Shown here: positions 32,104 through 40,601 of the stretch, piece after piece | Layout: the number at the start of each line of letters is the position of its first letter | How positions within the stretch are numbered: position 1 is the first letter of the stretch | Assembly: GCA_028285265.1 (NCBI GenBank) | Contig: JANQPX010000013.1 | Coordinates: 124,001 to 188,000 of the forward strand | Direction: 5' to 3' | DNA length: 64,000 nt | From: Geminicoccaceae bacterium | Lineage (GTDB): Bacteria > Pseudomonadota > Alphaproteobacteria > Geminicoccales > Geminicoccaceae | Notes under the pieces: model-generated | Told to the model about the DNA's origin: nothing | What the model saw: only the letters and a program-made list of their open reading frames with translations | Databases searched by the model: none | Made by a program: the position numbers and the translations under genes

Positions 32104-33050
32104 GTCTCGCGCCGCCCCATGAGGCCAGCAGGGCGAAAGATCAGGATCACGATCAGCAGCACATAGGGAAGAACCGGAGCAACTTGCGGCAAGCGAAGGG
32201 TCCAAAGATCGCGCAGCGCATGGTCGGCATCGAAGGTGATGCCCACGATCCGAAGACCGTCATTCACCGACACATCGAATGCGATCGCGAATGTCTGCAA
32301 CCAGCCAATCAGAAGCGACGCGAAGAAGGCGCCCGGGAGTGAACCGAGACCGCCGACAACAATCACGACGAAGACGATCGTTCCTAAGACGAACGCCATG
32401 CCGGGAAAGGTGCCAAGGGCCGGGCCTGCAATCACGCCGGCAAGGCCAGCCAGGGCCGAGCCGACACCAAAGACTAAGGTAAAGATCAACGGAACATTGT
32501 GGCCCAGATTAGCGACCGTCTGCGGATGGGTGATCGCGGCCTGAATGATGAGGCCTATCCGACTTCGGGTCAGCACGACAAAGAGAGCGATAAAGATGCT
32601 CATCGACACCAAAATCATGAACGCCTTATAGGCGGGAAAGTTCTGGCCGAAGAGCGTGAACAAAGGAAACTGCAAGATGGCTGGCTCATGATAATCCTTC
32701 GTTGCCTTACCCCAGAAGAATTGCACGACTTCTTCAATCAGGAAGGCCAGCCCGAAGGTGAAGATGAGCTCAGCGACGTGACCGAAACGGTGCACGTGGC
32801 GAAGCCCATATCGCTCGACCAAAGCACCCAGTAAGCCAACAAGAATTGGCGCGACAACCAGCGCTGTCCAAAAACCAAGATAGCCTGAGATCGTGTAAGC
32901 GAAGTAAGCGCCCAGCATGTAGAAGCTGGCATGGGCGAAGTTCAAAACACCCATCATGCTCAGGATCAATGTCAGTCCGGACGACAGCATGAACAAGAGA
33001 AGGCCGGTGACAAGGCCGTTCAGCAACGAAAAGACTAGAAGTTCGAGCAA
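32100..33050 (-). CDS. livH: ABC transporter permease, LivH type
   Basis: A 316-residue permease partner of LivM, with the typical LivH profile: SSGLTLILSMMGVLNFAHASFYMLGAYFAYT early, RYGLRHVHRFGHVAELIFTFGLAFLIEEVV, TRSRIGLIIQAAITHPQTVANLGHNV (coupling loop), FGVGSALAGLAGVIAGP and VIVVGGLGSLPGAFFASLLIGW. I prefer the TTG at 33050 (AGG 7 bases upstream), which matches the length of other LivH proteins. Another TTG at 33104 would add 18 residues, and no ATG is in frame. It is the first gene of the tight livH-M-G-F-hydrolase unit. Confidence 0.88.
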   Translation of the reverse strand: MLELLVFSLLNGLVTGLLLFMLSSGLTLILSMMGVLNFAHASFYMLGAYFAYTISGYLGFWTALVVAPILVGLLGALVERYGLRHVHRFGHVAELIFTFGLAFLIEEVVQFFWGKATKDYHEPAILQFPLFTLFGQNFPAYKAFMILVSMSIFIALFVVLTRSRIGLIIQAAITHPQTVANLGHNVPLIFTLVFGVGSALAGLAGVIAGPALGTFPGMAFVLGTIVFVVIVVGGLGSLPGAFFASLLIGWLQTFAIAFDVSVNDGLRIVGITFDADHALRDLWTLRLPQVAPVLPYVLLIVILIFRPAGLMGRRET

Positions 33051-33553
33051 GGTCTTGCCTACGTCGTTACACCTTGGCGTTGTTTGACCTTCGCCTGAGA
33101 CCAACCTGCCGGCGACATGGGTCGATCTATCGTTGACGCCACGCCATCTTTAATCAAGCGTTGCCGGATTTGTCATGGGCGGTCCGCTCAACTCCCTTGT
33201 GTGTTCCGACCTCGATGTCACGACGCATCGAGCCTCCAAGAACGTCGCGATCCCCTTGGCAACATCGTGGGCTGAACACGCGTTGACCTATCAGCGTGCT
33301 CCCGTGATCAACGCGATGTTTGTGGCGGCGGGTCGCCTCGGATAGAGACACTGCGATCTCAAGGTTGAGGACGTGCTTGGAGTTGGCCCCTTGCTGCCCG
33401 AACGACCCACGCATCATCGCTCGCCAGCTCGCTGCGAAGGGCTTTCGACGCATACGGCGTCGGGACCCACCTGCTCACCCATGGAGTCGTCGTGGACGAT
33501 CCAACGGTCTCGCACTCCTGGAGGCCGGCATCGTCGCTTTGAGGGCACTGACC
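33051..33553. other. Intergenic region between livH and the binding-protein gene
   Basis: About 500 bases without a supported gene. Short frames on both strands have no family features. No terminator-like hairpin with a T tract follows the binding-protein gene. I see no repeat or RNA gene. It may hold a separate promoter for livH. Confidence 0.45.
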
Positions 33554-34807
33554 TTACCGTTCCGGTCGCTGCATCTCGCAAGTCGTGGGGCTTTTCATAC
33601 CCGCCATCTCGACAGTGCGTTCCGCCAAAAGGCCGTAGCCGGAATTGTCTTCGTCCACAACGATGTCGTTTTTGGTGTGCACCGAGACATGAAGGTCCTG
33701 GATCATTTGATGGTCATCAGGGCGCATGTAGAGCCGACCACCCAACAGACTGTCATGCTCCATGCCCTCAAGAGCATAGGCGACGTCGACAGGATCAGTG
33801 TTGCCGGCAGCGTCGATGGCCCGCGCCAGAATCTCGACGGTCGAAAAGATGCGGGCCTGGTTCACGTCGCTCTCCGGATAGACCGACTTGAACCCTTGCC
33901 AAATGTCCAAGAAACGAGGATCGGGTGGATTGCGCCGTCCCTCGTGCACAAGGCGGATGACACCTTCGCCGTTCTCGCCGAAGGTCGCGGTAATGCCATC
34001 CCAGGCGGCATAATAGGTGTAGATGGGCGCGGTGACACCGACGTCGATGATCGCCTTGCCGAGACCGACCATATCAGCGCCCCAATTGCCCGTGATCACC
34101 GCGTCGGCATCGGATGCCTTGATCTTGCTGGCGTAGGGTGAAAAGTCTTTGACCTTGCCAATGGGGTGGAGCTCGTTTCCAACGATCTCGATGTCAGGCC
34201 GTTTTTCGCCGAGCATCCTCACGGCGGCATCAGCGACCGCTTTGCCAAAGGAATAGTCCTGCCCAATGACATAGACGCGCTTGACGTTGTCGTTCTCAGC
34301 GATGACGTCAGTGAGCGCATCCATTTTAATGTCGGCATGGGCATCGAAGCGGAAATGCCAGAAGTTACACTTATCGTTGGTCAGTGCAGGATCGACCGCG
34401 GCATAGTTCAAGAACAGCACACGCTGGTCGGGATTGCGCCGATTATGCTTCTCGATCGCTTCGGTCAGCGCATTGGCGACAGCAGAACTTGATCCCTGGG
34501 CGATGAAGCGGATGCCCTCGCCGATCGCGCGCTTGAGCTGGATCAGGCTTTCCTTAGGGCTGATTTGATTGTCCATCGGGACGATCTTGAGCGGTCGGTC
34601 ACCGAGCACGCCGCCCTCGGCATTGACCAGATTGTCCACGGCATATTGGAACTGATGGAGCGCCGCCTCACCCGACGTTGCAAAGGGTCCGCTCAGCGGC
34701 GCAATAAAGGCGATACGGACAGGCTCCGTCGACCAGGCAGGCTGCACCGCCGCAAGCAACGTTGACATGACCACGAAAAGAAGATGTCGAAGACCAGATC
34801 CCTGCAC
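33554..34807 (-). CDS. livK: Branched-chain amino-acid type ABC substrate-binding protein
   Basis: A 417-residue periplasmic binding protein of the Leu/Ile/Val family. A signal peptide spans the first 25-30 residues (GLRHLLFVVMSTLLAAVQPA ending before WSTEP). The mature part starts with VRIAFIAPLSGPFATSGEA, the family motif, followed by QFAVD-like helix FQYAVDNLVNAEGG, RVLFLNYAAVDPALTN, VYVIGQDYSFGKAVADAA and DADAVITGNWGADMVGLGKA. The ligand need not be an amino acid. I use GTG 34807, with GGGAG 8 bases upstream; the longer frame to 34969 is unsupported. It lies about 500 bases upstream of livH on the same strand. Confidence 0.92.
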   Translation of the reverse strand: MQGSGLRHLLFVVMSTLLAAVQPAWSTEPVRIAFIAPLSGPFATSGEAALHQFQYAVDNLVNAEGGVLGDRPLKIVPMDNQISPKESLIQLKRAIGEGIRFIAQGSSSAVANALTEAIEKHNRRNPDQRVLFLNYAAVDPALTNDKCNFWHFRFDAHADIKMDALTDVIAENDNVKRVYVIGQDYSFGKAVADAAVRMLGEKRPDIEIVGNELHPIGKVKDFSPYASKIKASDADAVITGNWGADMVGLGKAIIDVGVTAPIYTYYAAWDGITATFGENGEGVIRLVHEGRRNPPDPRFLDIWQGFKSVYPESDVNQARIFSTVEILARAIDAAGNTDPVDVAYALEGMEHDSLLGGRLYMRPDDHQMIQDLHVSVHTKNDIVVDEDNSGYGLLAERTVEMAGMKSPTTCEMQRPER

Positions 34808-34899
34808 GTTATGTTCTCCCTCAGTGATCTCGGAGCCATCGCAGGATGCGGCATGACGGGTGGTCGTCTTTCCGAGGCTTTTTGTCGTGCCACCCAACC

Positions 34900-35682
34900 T
34901 TATTGTGCCACCCAACCGCCATCGACCGGAAGCGACGTCCCAGTGATTGAGGCGGCGCCGTCTGAACAAAGAAAGAGCGCTAAGCTGCCGAGCTGATCGA
35001 CCGTCACGAATTGCTTGGTCGGTTGGGCTTTCAGGAGCACCTCTTGCTTCACTTGCTCTTCGGTCATACCGCGTGCCTTCGCGGTATCAGGGATCTGACG
35101 CTCAACCAACGGCGTCCAGACATAACCTGGGCAGATAGCATTAACGGTGATGCCCTCCTCAGCAACCTCGAGTGCCACGGTTTTGGTGAGACCGAGAATA
35201 CCGTGCTTGGCGGCGACATAGGCCGACTTGAAGGGTGACGCGACCAGGCCATGAGCCGACGCAATATTGATAATCCGGCCCCAACCTTTTGCTTTCATAC
35301 CGGGCACTGCGGCTTTGGTGGTATGATAGGCAGAGGAAAGATTGATCGCAATGATCGCGTCCCACTTTTCTGTCGGGAAATCCTCAACCGGCGCGACAAA
35401 CTGGATTCCGGCATTGTTCACCAAGATATCAATGCCGCCGAAGGTCTCCTGCGCCATCGTGGCCATCGCTTGGATGTCGTCCGGCTTCATCATATTGGCA
35501 GGGCTATAGACCACCTCGCCTTCACCAAGAGCCGCCACTCTGGCGACTGTGTCCGCCATCTGATCCGATGGCTCGATGCCATTCATGATAACGTTGGCAT
35601 GAGCCTTCGCGAAGTGCTCCGCGATGCCGAGACCGATGCCGCTGGATGATCCGGTAACAATGGCTGTCTTGCCCTGGAGCAT
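34900..35682 (-). CDS. bdhA: 3-hydroxybutyrate dehydrogenase
   Basis: A 260-residue short-chain dehydrogenase with the 3-hydroxybutyrate dehydrogenase profile. It has NAD motif TGSSSGIGLGIAEHFA, NNAGIQFVAPVEDFP, catalytic Ser in NIASAHGLVASPFKSAYVAAKHG and the Tyr-xxx-Lys of that segment. The C-terminal half, with VEEGITVNAICPGYVWTPLVERQIPD and the tail SLPVDGGWVAQ, is diagnostic. It oxidises (R)-3-hydroxybutyrate to acetoacetate in polyhydroxybutyrate or ketone-body use. I start at ATG 35682 to fit the family's 260 residues; the frame extends to 35781 without support. It is upstream of the livK gene on the same strand and divergent from amtB. Confidence 0.95.
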   Translation of the reverse strand: MLQGKTAIVTGSSSGIGLGIAEHFAKAHANVIMNGIEPSDQMADTVARVAALGEGEVVYSPANMMKPDDIQAMATMAQETFGGIDILVNNAGIQFVAPVEDFPTEKWDAIIAINLSSAYHTTKAAVPGMKAKGWGRIINIASAHGLVASPFKSAYVAAKHGILGLTKTVALEVAEEGITVNAICPGYVWTPLVERQIPDTAKARGMTEEQVKQEVLLKAQPTKQFVTVDQLGSLALFLCSDGAASITGTSLPVDGGWVAQ

Positions 35683-35803
35683 GGGTCCAATCCATCCTTG
35701 GTGAGCGTTCCGACGATGCGTTCCAACTGATAGCCAGGGCCAAGCTCGAGCGCCAGCGCTTCCCGACAACCGCGACAACACAGCACCGCGAGTTCCGTCT
35801 TTA

Positions 35804-35850
35804 CAATTGCCTACTAATTAGGCAATTGCATAAAAAAGTGCCTTTTTTGT
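35804..35850. promoter_or_regulatory. Perfect 25-bp inverted repeat in the bdhA-amtB divergent region
   Basis: CAATTGCCTA (35804-35813) and TAGGCAATTG (35819-35828) are a perfect 10-bp inverted repeat with a 5-base spacer. A second, imperfect one (GCATAAAAAAG ... CTTTTTTGTGC, one mismatch) overlaps and follows it to about 35850. They lie about 120 bases upstream of the bdhA start and about 130 upstream of the amtB start. The symmetry and place fit an operator for a dimeric regulator. I cannot name the regulator, and no regulator gene is adjacent. Confidence 0.5.
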
Positions 35851-35954
35851 GCATTCAAGAGTTGTCGATCATCGAACCCCACGATATGGCTGTGATTGTC
35901 GGCGTCGATTTAGCTCGATCCAAACGGTGTCAAAAAAATCAAAACCGAGGCTCC

Positions 35955-37262
35955 ATGATGATCAACAGGCTCAACCCGTTACCATGGCTCTCTTTGATCC
36001 TATGCGCGCTGTTGGCGCTCCCCGAAGCGGCCATAGCCCAAGACGAAAGTGCCTTTAGCGGCGCAGATACCGCCTGGATTTTGACATCGACCGCCCTCGT
36101 TCTGTTCATGACGCTCCCAGGTCTCGCCCTCTTCTATGGCGGTCTCGTACGCGCACAGAATGTGCTCTCCGTCATGATGCATTGCTTTGCGATCTGCTGT
36201 GTCTGTTCGGTGCTTTGGCTATTCATCGGCTACAGCCTCGCCTTTGACGAGGGAAATGCCTTCATCGGCGGCCTCTCAAAAGTGATGCTTTCAGGTGTCG
36301 GGACGGACACGCTGGCCGGCACCATTCCCGAGGTCGTCTTCTTCATCTTCCAGATGACCTTCGCCGTCATCACACCGGCCTTGATCGTTGGCACCTATCC
36401 CGAACGCATCACCTTTCCCGCGGTCATCCTGTTCAGCGGCGTGTGGCTGATCCTGGTCTATGCGCCCGTCACGCATTGGGTGTGGGGCGGAGGCTGGCTT
36501 GCCGCCATGGGCGTTATGGATTTCGCGGGCGGTATCGTTGTCCACTTAACTGCCGGCATTGCAGCCTTGGTGATCGCAGTCTCACTCGGGAGCCGACGTG
36601 GCTTTCCCAACGAGCTTCGTCCGCCCCACAACCCTGGCCTGACGATGGCGGGGGCTGCCATTCTTTGGGTAGGCTGGTTCGGCTTTAATGGCGGCAGCGC
36701 GCTTGCTGCTAACGGCAATGCGGGTATGGCGATTGCCGTGACCCACATATCCGCTTCACTCGGCGCGCTAACCTGGGCGATGATCGAGTGGGTCAAGTAT
36801 GGCAAGCCCAGCTCCGTCGGTCTGGTCACGGGCATGGTCGCCGGCCTCGCCTCGATTACCCCCGCCTCTGGCTTTGTTGGACCTGTTGGCGCTGTCATCA
36901 TCGGCATCGCCGGCGGTGCAATTTGCCAATGGGTAACAGCGCTGATGAAACAGCGCATCAGGCTTGATGACAGCCTCGACGTTTTCGCCGTGCACGGTGT
37001 TGGTGGCATCATCGGTACGGTGCTGGTGGCCTTTCTGGCGACGCCAATGTTTGGCGGTCTCGGCCTGCCTGAAGGCCAAACAGCTATGGGCCAACTCGTC
37101 GTTCAGCTCACCGGACTCCTTGCCGTCGGCCTTTGGACCGCCATTTTATCCTTTATCATCATCAAGATCGTCGGCGCGATCGCCGGCCTCAGAGTGAGTG
37201 ACGAGGTTGAAATCGAAGGGTTGGACATCACTGTCCACGGCGAACGAGGCTACGAACTCTAA
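35955..37262 (+). CDS. amtB: Ammonium transporter Amt
   Basis: A 435-residue inner-membrane ammonium channel. A signal peptide (LSLILCALLALPEAAIA) precedes the mature AQDESAFSGADTAWILTSTALVLFM. The eleven transmembrane segments include FYGGLVRAQNVLSVMMH, the twin-His residues in the pore (in VVHLTAGIAALVIA and FAVHGVGGIIG), MTFAVITPALIVG, and the phenylalanine gate region. The last stretch is a hydrophilic C-terminus (DEVEIEGLDITVHGERGYEL), the site of PII binding in the family. A longer frame from 35826 runs through an inverted repeat and is not supported. Start ATG 35955 or 35958, after GAGG. No glnK is next to it. Confidence 0.93.
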   Translation: MMINRLNPLPWLSLILCALLALPEAAIAQDESAFSGADTAWILTSTALVLFMTLPGLALFYGGLVRAQNVLSVMMHCFAICCVCSVLWLFIGYSLAFDEGNAFIGGLSKVMLSGVGTDTLAGTIPEVVFFIFQMTFAVITPALIVGTYPERITFPAVILFSGVWLILVYAPVTHWVWGGGWLAAMGVMDFAGGIVVHLTAGIAALVIAVSLGSRRGFPNELRPPHNPGLTMAGAAILWVGWFGFNGGSALAANGNAGMAIAVTHISASLGALTWAMIEWVKYGKPSSVGLVTGMVAGLASITPASGFVGPVGAVIIGIAGGAICQWVTALMKQRIRLDDSLDVFAVHGVGGIIGTVLVAFLATPMFGGLGLPEGQTAMGQLVVQLTGLLAVGLWTAILSFIIIKIVGAIAGLRVSDEVEIEGLDITVHGERGYEL

Positions 37263-37321
37263 ACGGCACCGAACCACACCACCAAGAGCGTTCGGCGACA
37301 AGGCGCCGGTCGATCCGCATT

Positions 37322-38524
37322 ATGTTTAAGCGAATCGGCGGCGCCATCGCCCTCGTCATCCTCGTGACGGCCCTCTTCGGCCTCGGCACTGGCCAATATC
37401 GAAGCTGGCTTCGTGATCTCGATTACAGCCAGGCAGTCCACGAGGACGAGTCATCACTCTCGACCGGTGTACAGCGTGCCCTCGGTGAGGACGAGATCGA
37501 GCTGTTCGTCCGCACCGAACGTCATGAAATTCGCCGATTGATCGCCGACCGTGAGGAGCTTTCGACCTTTATCGAAGAACAGCTTGCCCAATTGAAGCAG
37601 CGGCGCTCAGCCGCAAAGAAAATCGCCTCCAATGATGCGGCCTTGGTGATGCGCCTCGGCTTCGCCGACGCCGACGCCCGAGTCGAAAACTACGCCGATT
37701 GGTTCTATGAATGGAAACGCTCCTATGTGCTCCTCAAGGAGACGATCCTTTCCTCGGCGCACCGAACGGTCGCGAGCGGCAGCGAAACCTGGCGCGAGGC
37801 GGTCGAGCGCGACATCACTGATTACTTCATGCGGCACTTCACGGATCAGGTCTTGCAGCCGGAGCGACGTGAACCCCTGATCGAAGAAGGCGTGCGCAAC
37901 ACGTTAGAGCACGCGCACAGCAACTTCCTCAATGCCGTTTCCGATTACGATCTCCGCCTCCGGCTGTTTCTTGAAGAACACACCGCCCACTTTGACAGAG
38001 ACGGCCTTGGCGACAATGTAGAGGTCGAACTCGATTGGGATTCGCAGCGTTGGAAAGCCCCACTTTATGCCGCTGAGGATCGTTCATTCGACGGTGCACT
38101 TGGCGTCGGACTGATGGTGGCATCAACCGTCGGAGGACGAGCCGTCGGCACAGCGCTTGCGCCGGTGATGGCCCAAGCCATCCGACAAAATATCGGCCGC
38201 ATGGCTGCACGCACAAGCGCCCAACTCGCCACACGAGCCAGCACGACCGCCGCCGGCGCAAGCGCAGGTTCTGCCGTTCCCGTCGTCGGAAGTGCGGTCG
38301 GTGCCGCACTTGGGTTCGCTGCCGCGGCCGCCCTCGACTACATGGGGAATCGCGCCGACAAATGGCTTCATCGGGATGACTTCATCGCTGAGAATCTGGA
38401 AGCCGTGAAGGTGATCGAGGAGACCTGGCGCACGTCTCTAGAAGGCGAACTTCACCGTACCGTCGACGTATGGTTCGATGATGCAGCACGACTTCTGAAT
38501 GAGCTCCGGCCGGAGACCGGTTGA
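37322..38524 (+). CDS. Uncharacterised membrane protein with C-terminal Gly/Ala-rich hydrophobic region
   Basis: A 400-residue protein of no recognised family. Residues 6-24 form an N-terminal transmembrane helix (GGAIALVILVTALFGLGTG). Residues 40-240 are charged and helical, with coiled-coil-like stretches (EDEIELFVRTERHEIRRLIA and EELSTFIEEQLAQLKQRR). Residues 258-340 are hydrophobic, Gly/Ala/Val-rich, with small-residue spacing like glycine-zipper segments (VPVVGSAVGAALGFAAAAA). The tail from 345 is charged. It follows amtB by 60 bases on the same strand, so co-transcription is likely. A link to ammonium uptake or the envelope is only inference. Confidence 0.65.
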   Translation: MFKRIGGAIALVILVTALFGLGTGQYRSWLRDLDYSQAVHEDESSLSTGVQRALGEDEIELFVRTERHEIRRLIADREELSTFIEEQLAQLKQRRSAAKKIASNDAALVMRLGFADADARVENYADWFYEWKRSYVLLKETILSSAHRTVASGSETWREAVERDITDYFMRHFTDQVLQPERREPLIEEGVRNTLEHAHSNFLNAVSDYDLRLRLFLEEHTAHFDRDGLGDNVEVELDWDSQRWKAPLYAAEDRSFDGALGVGLMVASTVGGRAVGTALAPVMAQAIRQNIGRMAARTSAQLATRASTTAAGASAGSAVPVVGSAVGAALGFAAAAALDYMGNRADKWLHRDDFIAENLEAVKVIEETWRTSLEGELHRTVDVWFDDAARLLNELRPETG

Positions 38525-38549
38525 ACCGGTGCCTCGCTCCCTCCGTCCT

Positions 38550-38581
38550 AAAAAAGGAGGCTTCCCCATACGGCGGAAGCC
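38550..38581 (-). terminator. Rho-independent terminator of the DUF937 protein gene
   Basis: GGCTTCC (38559-38565) and GGAAGCC (38575-38581) form a 7-bp stem with a 9-base loop. On the minus strand it is followed after three bases by six T residues (38555-38550). It is 57 bases past the stop of the minus-strand gene. Confidence 0.75.
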
Positions 38582-38596
38582 CCTCTCTTGCCTTAT

Positions 38597-38630
38597 GATC
38601 GCCCTCGCTCACGCGAGGGCGAGGGCGATC
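38597..38630. repeat. Perfect 11-bp inverted repeat just past the DUF937 gene stop
   Basis: GATCGCCCTCG (38597-38607) and CGAGGGCGATC (38620-38630) are perfect inverted arms with a 12-base loop, 8 bases from the stop codon of the minus-strand gene. It precedes the T-tract terminator and probably forms a 3' stem-loop that protects the transcript end. Confidence 0.6.
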
Positions 38631-38637
38631 TCCAGGA

Positions 38638-40233
38638 TCAAGCCGGCACGAAAGCCGCGAGCTTGTCCTTGATCTGATCCAGGATAGGCTTGATGATCCC
38701 ACCGACACCCGGCACGCTCTCCAGGCTGGCGACGATGCCATCAAGGCTGGAAAGACCACTGCCAACCATCTCGGCAATCCCGCTGGCAGCGCCAGTCGGC
38801 AGCTGATCCGCAAGGCTGGTTAAGCTGTCGAGGCCGGTGCTCATCTCTTCAAGCTTCGGCAAAGCGGCCTCGGCTGAAGCGACATCAGTGATCCCAGAGA
38901 GCGTCTCGCTCAGCCCATCAAAGGCCGAGGTGAGTTCGCCACCCACGTCGATATCACCGACCATCGCCGTAACCGCCTCAAGCGTCGAACTGGCCGCATC
39001 GCTGGCTGCGCCGGCAGCGTCGCTAGTCGCATCTGTCGCAGTCTCAGCGGCAGAACCTGCCGCGTCCGTGGCAGCAGCGGTCACGGCCGTGGTTGCATCA
39101 CCCGCAGCGGACGCGGCATCGCTTGCAGCCTCCGTCGTGGCCTCAACCGCGGAACTTGCCGCATCGGTGGCAGTCGCCGCCGCATCACTTGCAGCAGATG
39201 CGGCGTCGCTTGCAGCCTCCGTCGTGGCTTCAACTGCGGAACTTGCTGCATCGGTGACGGCCGTCGCTGCATCACTTGCGGCTTCTGTTGTGGCTTCGAC
39301 AGCCGAACTAACCGCATTCCCTGCATCACTGACCGTCTCTTCAACATTCGTGCCGCCGAGAAACTTGAAGGCCAGCCAGATTAAGGCAAGCAGAATGATC
39401 AGTGGCAGAAGCCAACGGAACATCGAGCCTCCTGACTGAGCAGCGCCTGCAGCGGCGGCGCTTGCGCCGGATGCGACGTTGGAAGCACCACTCGCCACAT
39501 TTTGCGCGGCCTGGCCAACAGCTTCTGCACCTTGGCTCGCCGCCGCCGTTGCGGTGCTGGCAGCTCTTTGTGCAGCGTCGCCGGCACTGTCAGCCGCCTC
39601 ACTAACAGTTGACGCTGCTTGGCTGACCGCACCTGTCGCGCCTTCGACGACTCCGGCGACGGAACTGGCCGCTGAGCCCATCATGTCGTCGAGAAAACCT
39701 GCGCCGCCGAGCGCATCCATCAGGCCCGATGGCATCGCGCTCTGGACATGATCCTTTTGGCTCATCAGCAAACTGGCAAGGCCGCCGCCATCAAGACCCT
39801 GTTCGTTTTTCTGGCGGCTCAATACCGACATCACGATGGGGACAACCAGACCAAGTAGCGATTTCGACGAACCGCTGCCAAGGCCGCTAAACTTGCCGAT
39901 GGCACCGACCAGGTTGCCGACCATGCCATCACCGAGGAGTGACCGCAGCATGTTACCGCCCTGCTCCATCACGGCAGTATGGTTTCCGCCTCCCAGCATG
40001 CCGCCGAGGTCATTGAGCAACCCATCGCCCTGGTGGTCTGCAGCGACCTGAAGCTGGCTAATGCCTTCCTCCCCTTTTGCTGCAACACCCATCAATCCAC
40101 CGAGAACTGCCGGAACGGCGCCAGCGACAGCACCTGCCGTTCGATCGGCACTCTCGCCTAAAAGCGAGCCTAGGATGCCGGGAACATTTCCCCCGACCTG
40201 CTGCATCACCAGATCGACGAGATTAACTGTCAT
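38638..40233 (-). CDS. DUF937-domain protein with transmembrane helix and Ala-rich repeats
   Basis: A 531-residue mosaic. Residues 1-185 are Gly/Leu-rich with the DUF937 (YidB-like) pattern: LVDLVMQQVGGNVPGILGSLLG, AGAVPAVLGGLMGVAAKGE and SLLGLVVPIVMSVLSRQK. Residues 186-268 are Ala/Ser/Gly-rich. Residues 272-293 form a transmembrane helix (MFRWLLPLIILLALIWLAFK). Residues 300-420 are Ala/Ser/Thr/Asp/Glu repeats such as SSAVEATTEAASDAA, present three times. Residues 424-531 form a helical C-terminal segment. The repeats resemble LEA or apolipoprotein-like amphipathic helices in composition. DUF937 has no known activity. A membrane-anchored fusion of these parts would project a long helical rod on one side of the membrane. 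Confidence 0.75.
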   Translation of the reverse strand: MTVNLVDLVMQQVGGNVPGILGSLLGESADRTAGAVAGAVPAVLGGLMGVAAKGEEGISQLQVAADHQGDGLLNDLGGMLGGGNHTAVMEQGGNMLRSLLGDGMVGNLVGAIGKFSGLGSGSSKSLLGLVVPIVMSVLSRQKNEQGLDGGGLASLLMSQKDHVQSAMPSGLMDALGGAGFLDDMMGSAASSVAGVVEGATGAVSQAASTVSEAADSAGDAAQRAASTATAAASQGAEAVGQAAQNVASGASNVASGASAAAAGAAQSGGSMFRWLLPLIILLALIWLAFKFLGGTNVEETVSDAGNAVSSAVEATTEAASDAATAVTDAASSAVEATTEAASDAASAASDAAATATDAASSAVEATTEAASDAASAAGDATTAVTAAATDAAGSAAETATDATSDAAGAASDAASSTLEAVTAMVGDIDVGGELTSAFDGLSETLSGITDVASAEAALPKLEEMSTGLDSLTSLADQLPTGAASGIAEMVGSGLSSLDGIVASLESVPGVGGIIKPILDQIKDKLAAFVPA

Positions 40234-40601
40234 AGCGATTACGCCTCCTCACATCTCTTATGCGACTGAATTTGGTAAGCCTCGTGTGGCAATGATTGTA
40301 CCAAATGCCGAAGACATGCCTTCTTGGCCGTCTCGGCGCATTCTTCGGATTAGTCTTAAAGCCGCATTCACAGCATTGTACAAGTGATTTTCGTCTATTT
40401 AAATTAACTTAGATGGATTGTTTTCCAATAGGTTAGACGTCGAAGACGGGATCGCTAACGTCGGAGAGAACGCCACCTTGGGCGACACAGATCGGTAAGA
40501 GGACGTCCGTAACGCATCGGGAAAGTCCACCAATCAGCGGTCTCACATTGCGTCTCAAATTAAGAACACAATCGAACCCTGGGAACGATCGCCGGCGCAA
40601 C
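40234..40601. other. Intergenic region upstream of the DUF937 gene
   Basis: About 370 bases between two minus-strand genes, with an AT-rich core near 40380-40430. It should hold the DUF937 gene promoter. No hairpin with a T tract follows the PAS-GGDEF-EAL gene's neighbour side that I can support, and no RNA gene or frame with coding features is seen. Confidence 0.45.

Noticed and set aside
35819..35850. Sigma-54 promoter on the minus strand
   Set aside because: A GG...GC pair is present, but with 11 bases between instead of 10, and the flanks do not fit.
35826..35954. N-terminal extension of amtB
   Set aside because: It runs through an inverted repeat and lacks a ribosome site; the signal peptide of AmtB starts at about 35955.
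37322..38524. Toxin-like or contact-dependent-inhibition protein
   Set aside because: The Gly/Ala-rich hydrophobic region recalls pore-forming domains, but no secretion signal, immunity gene or toxin domain is visible.
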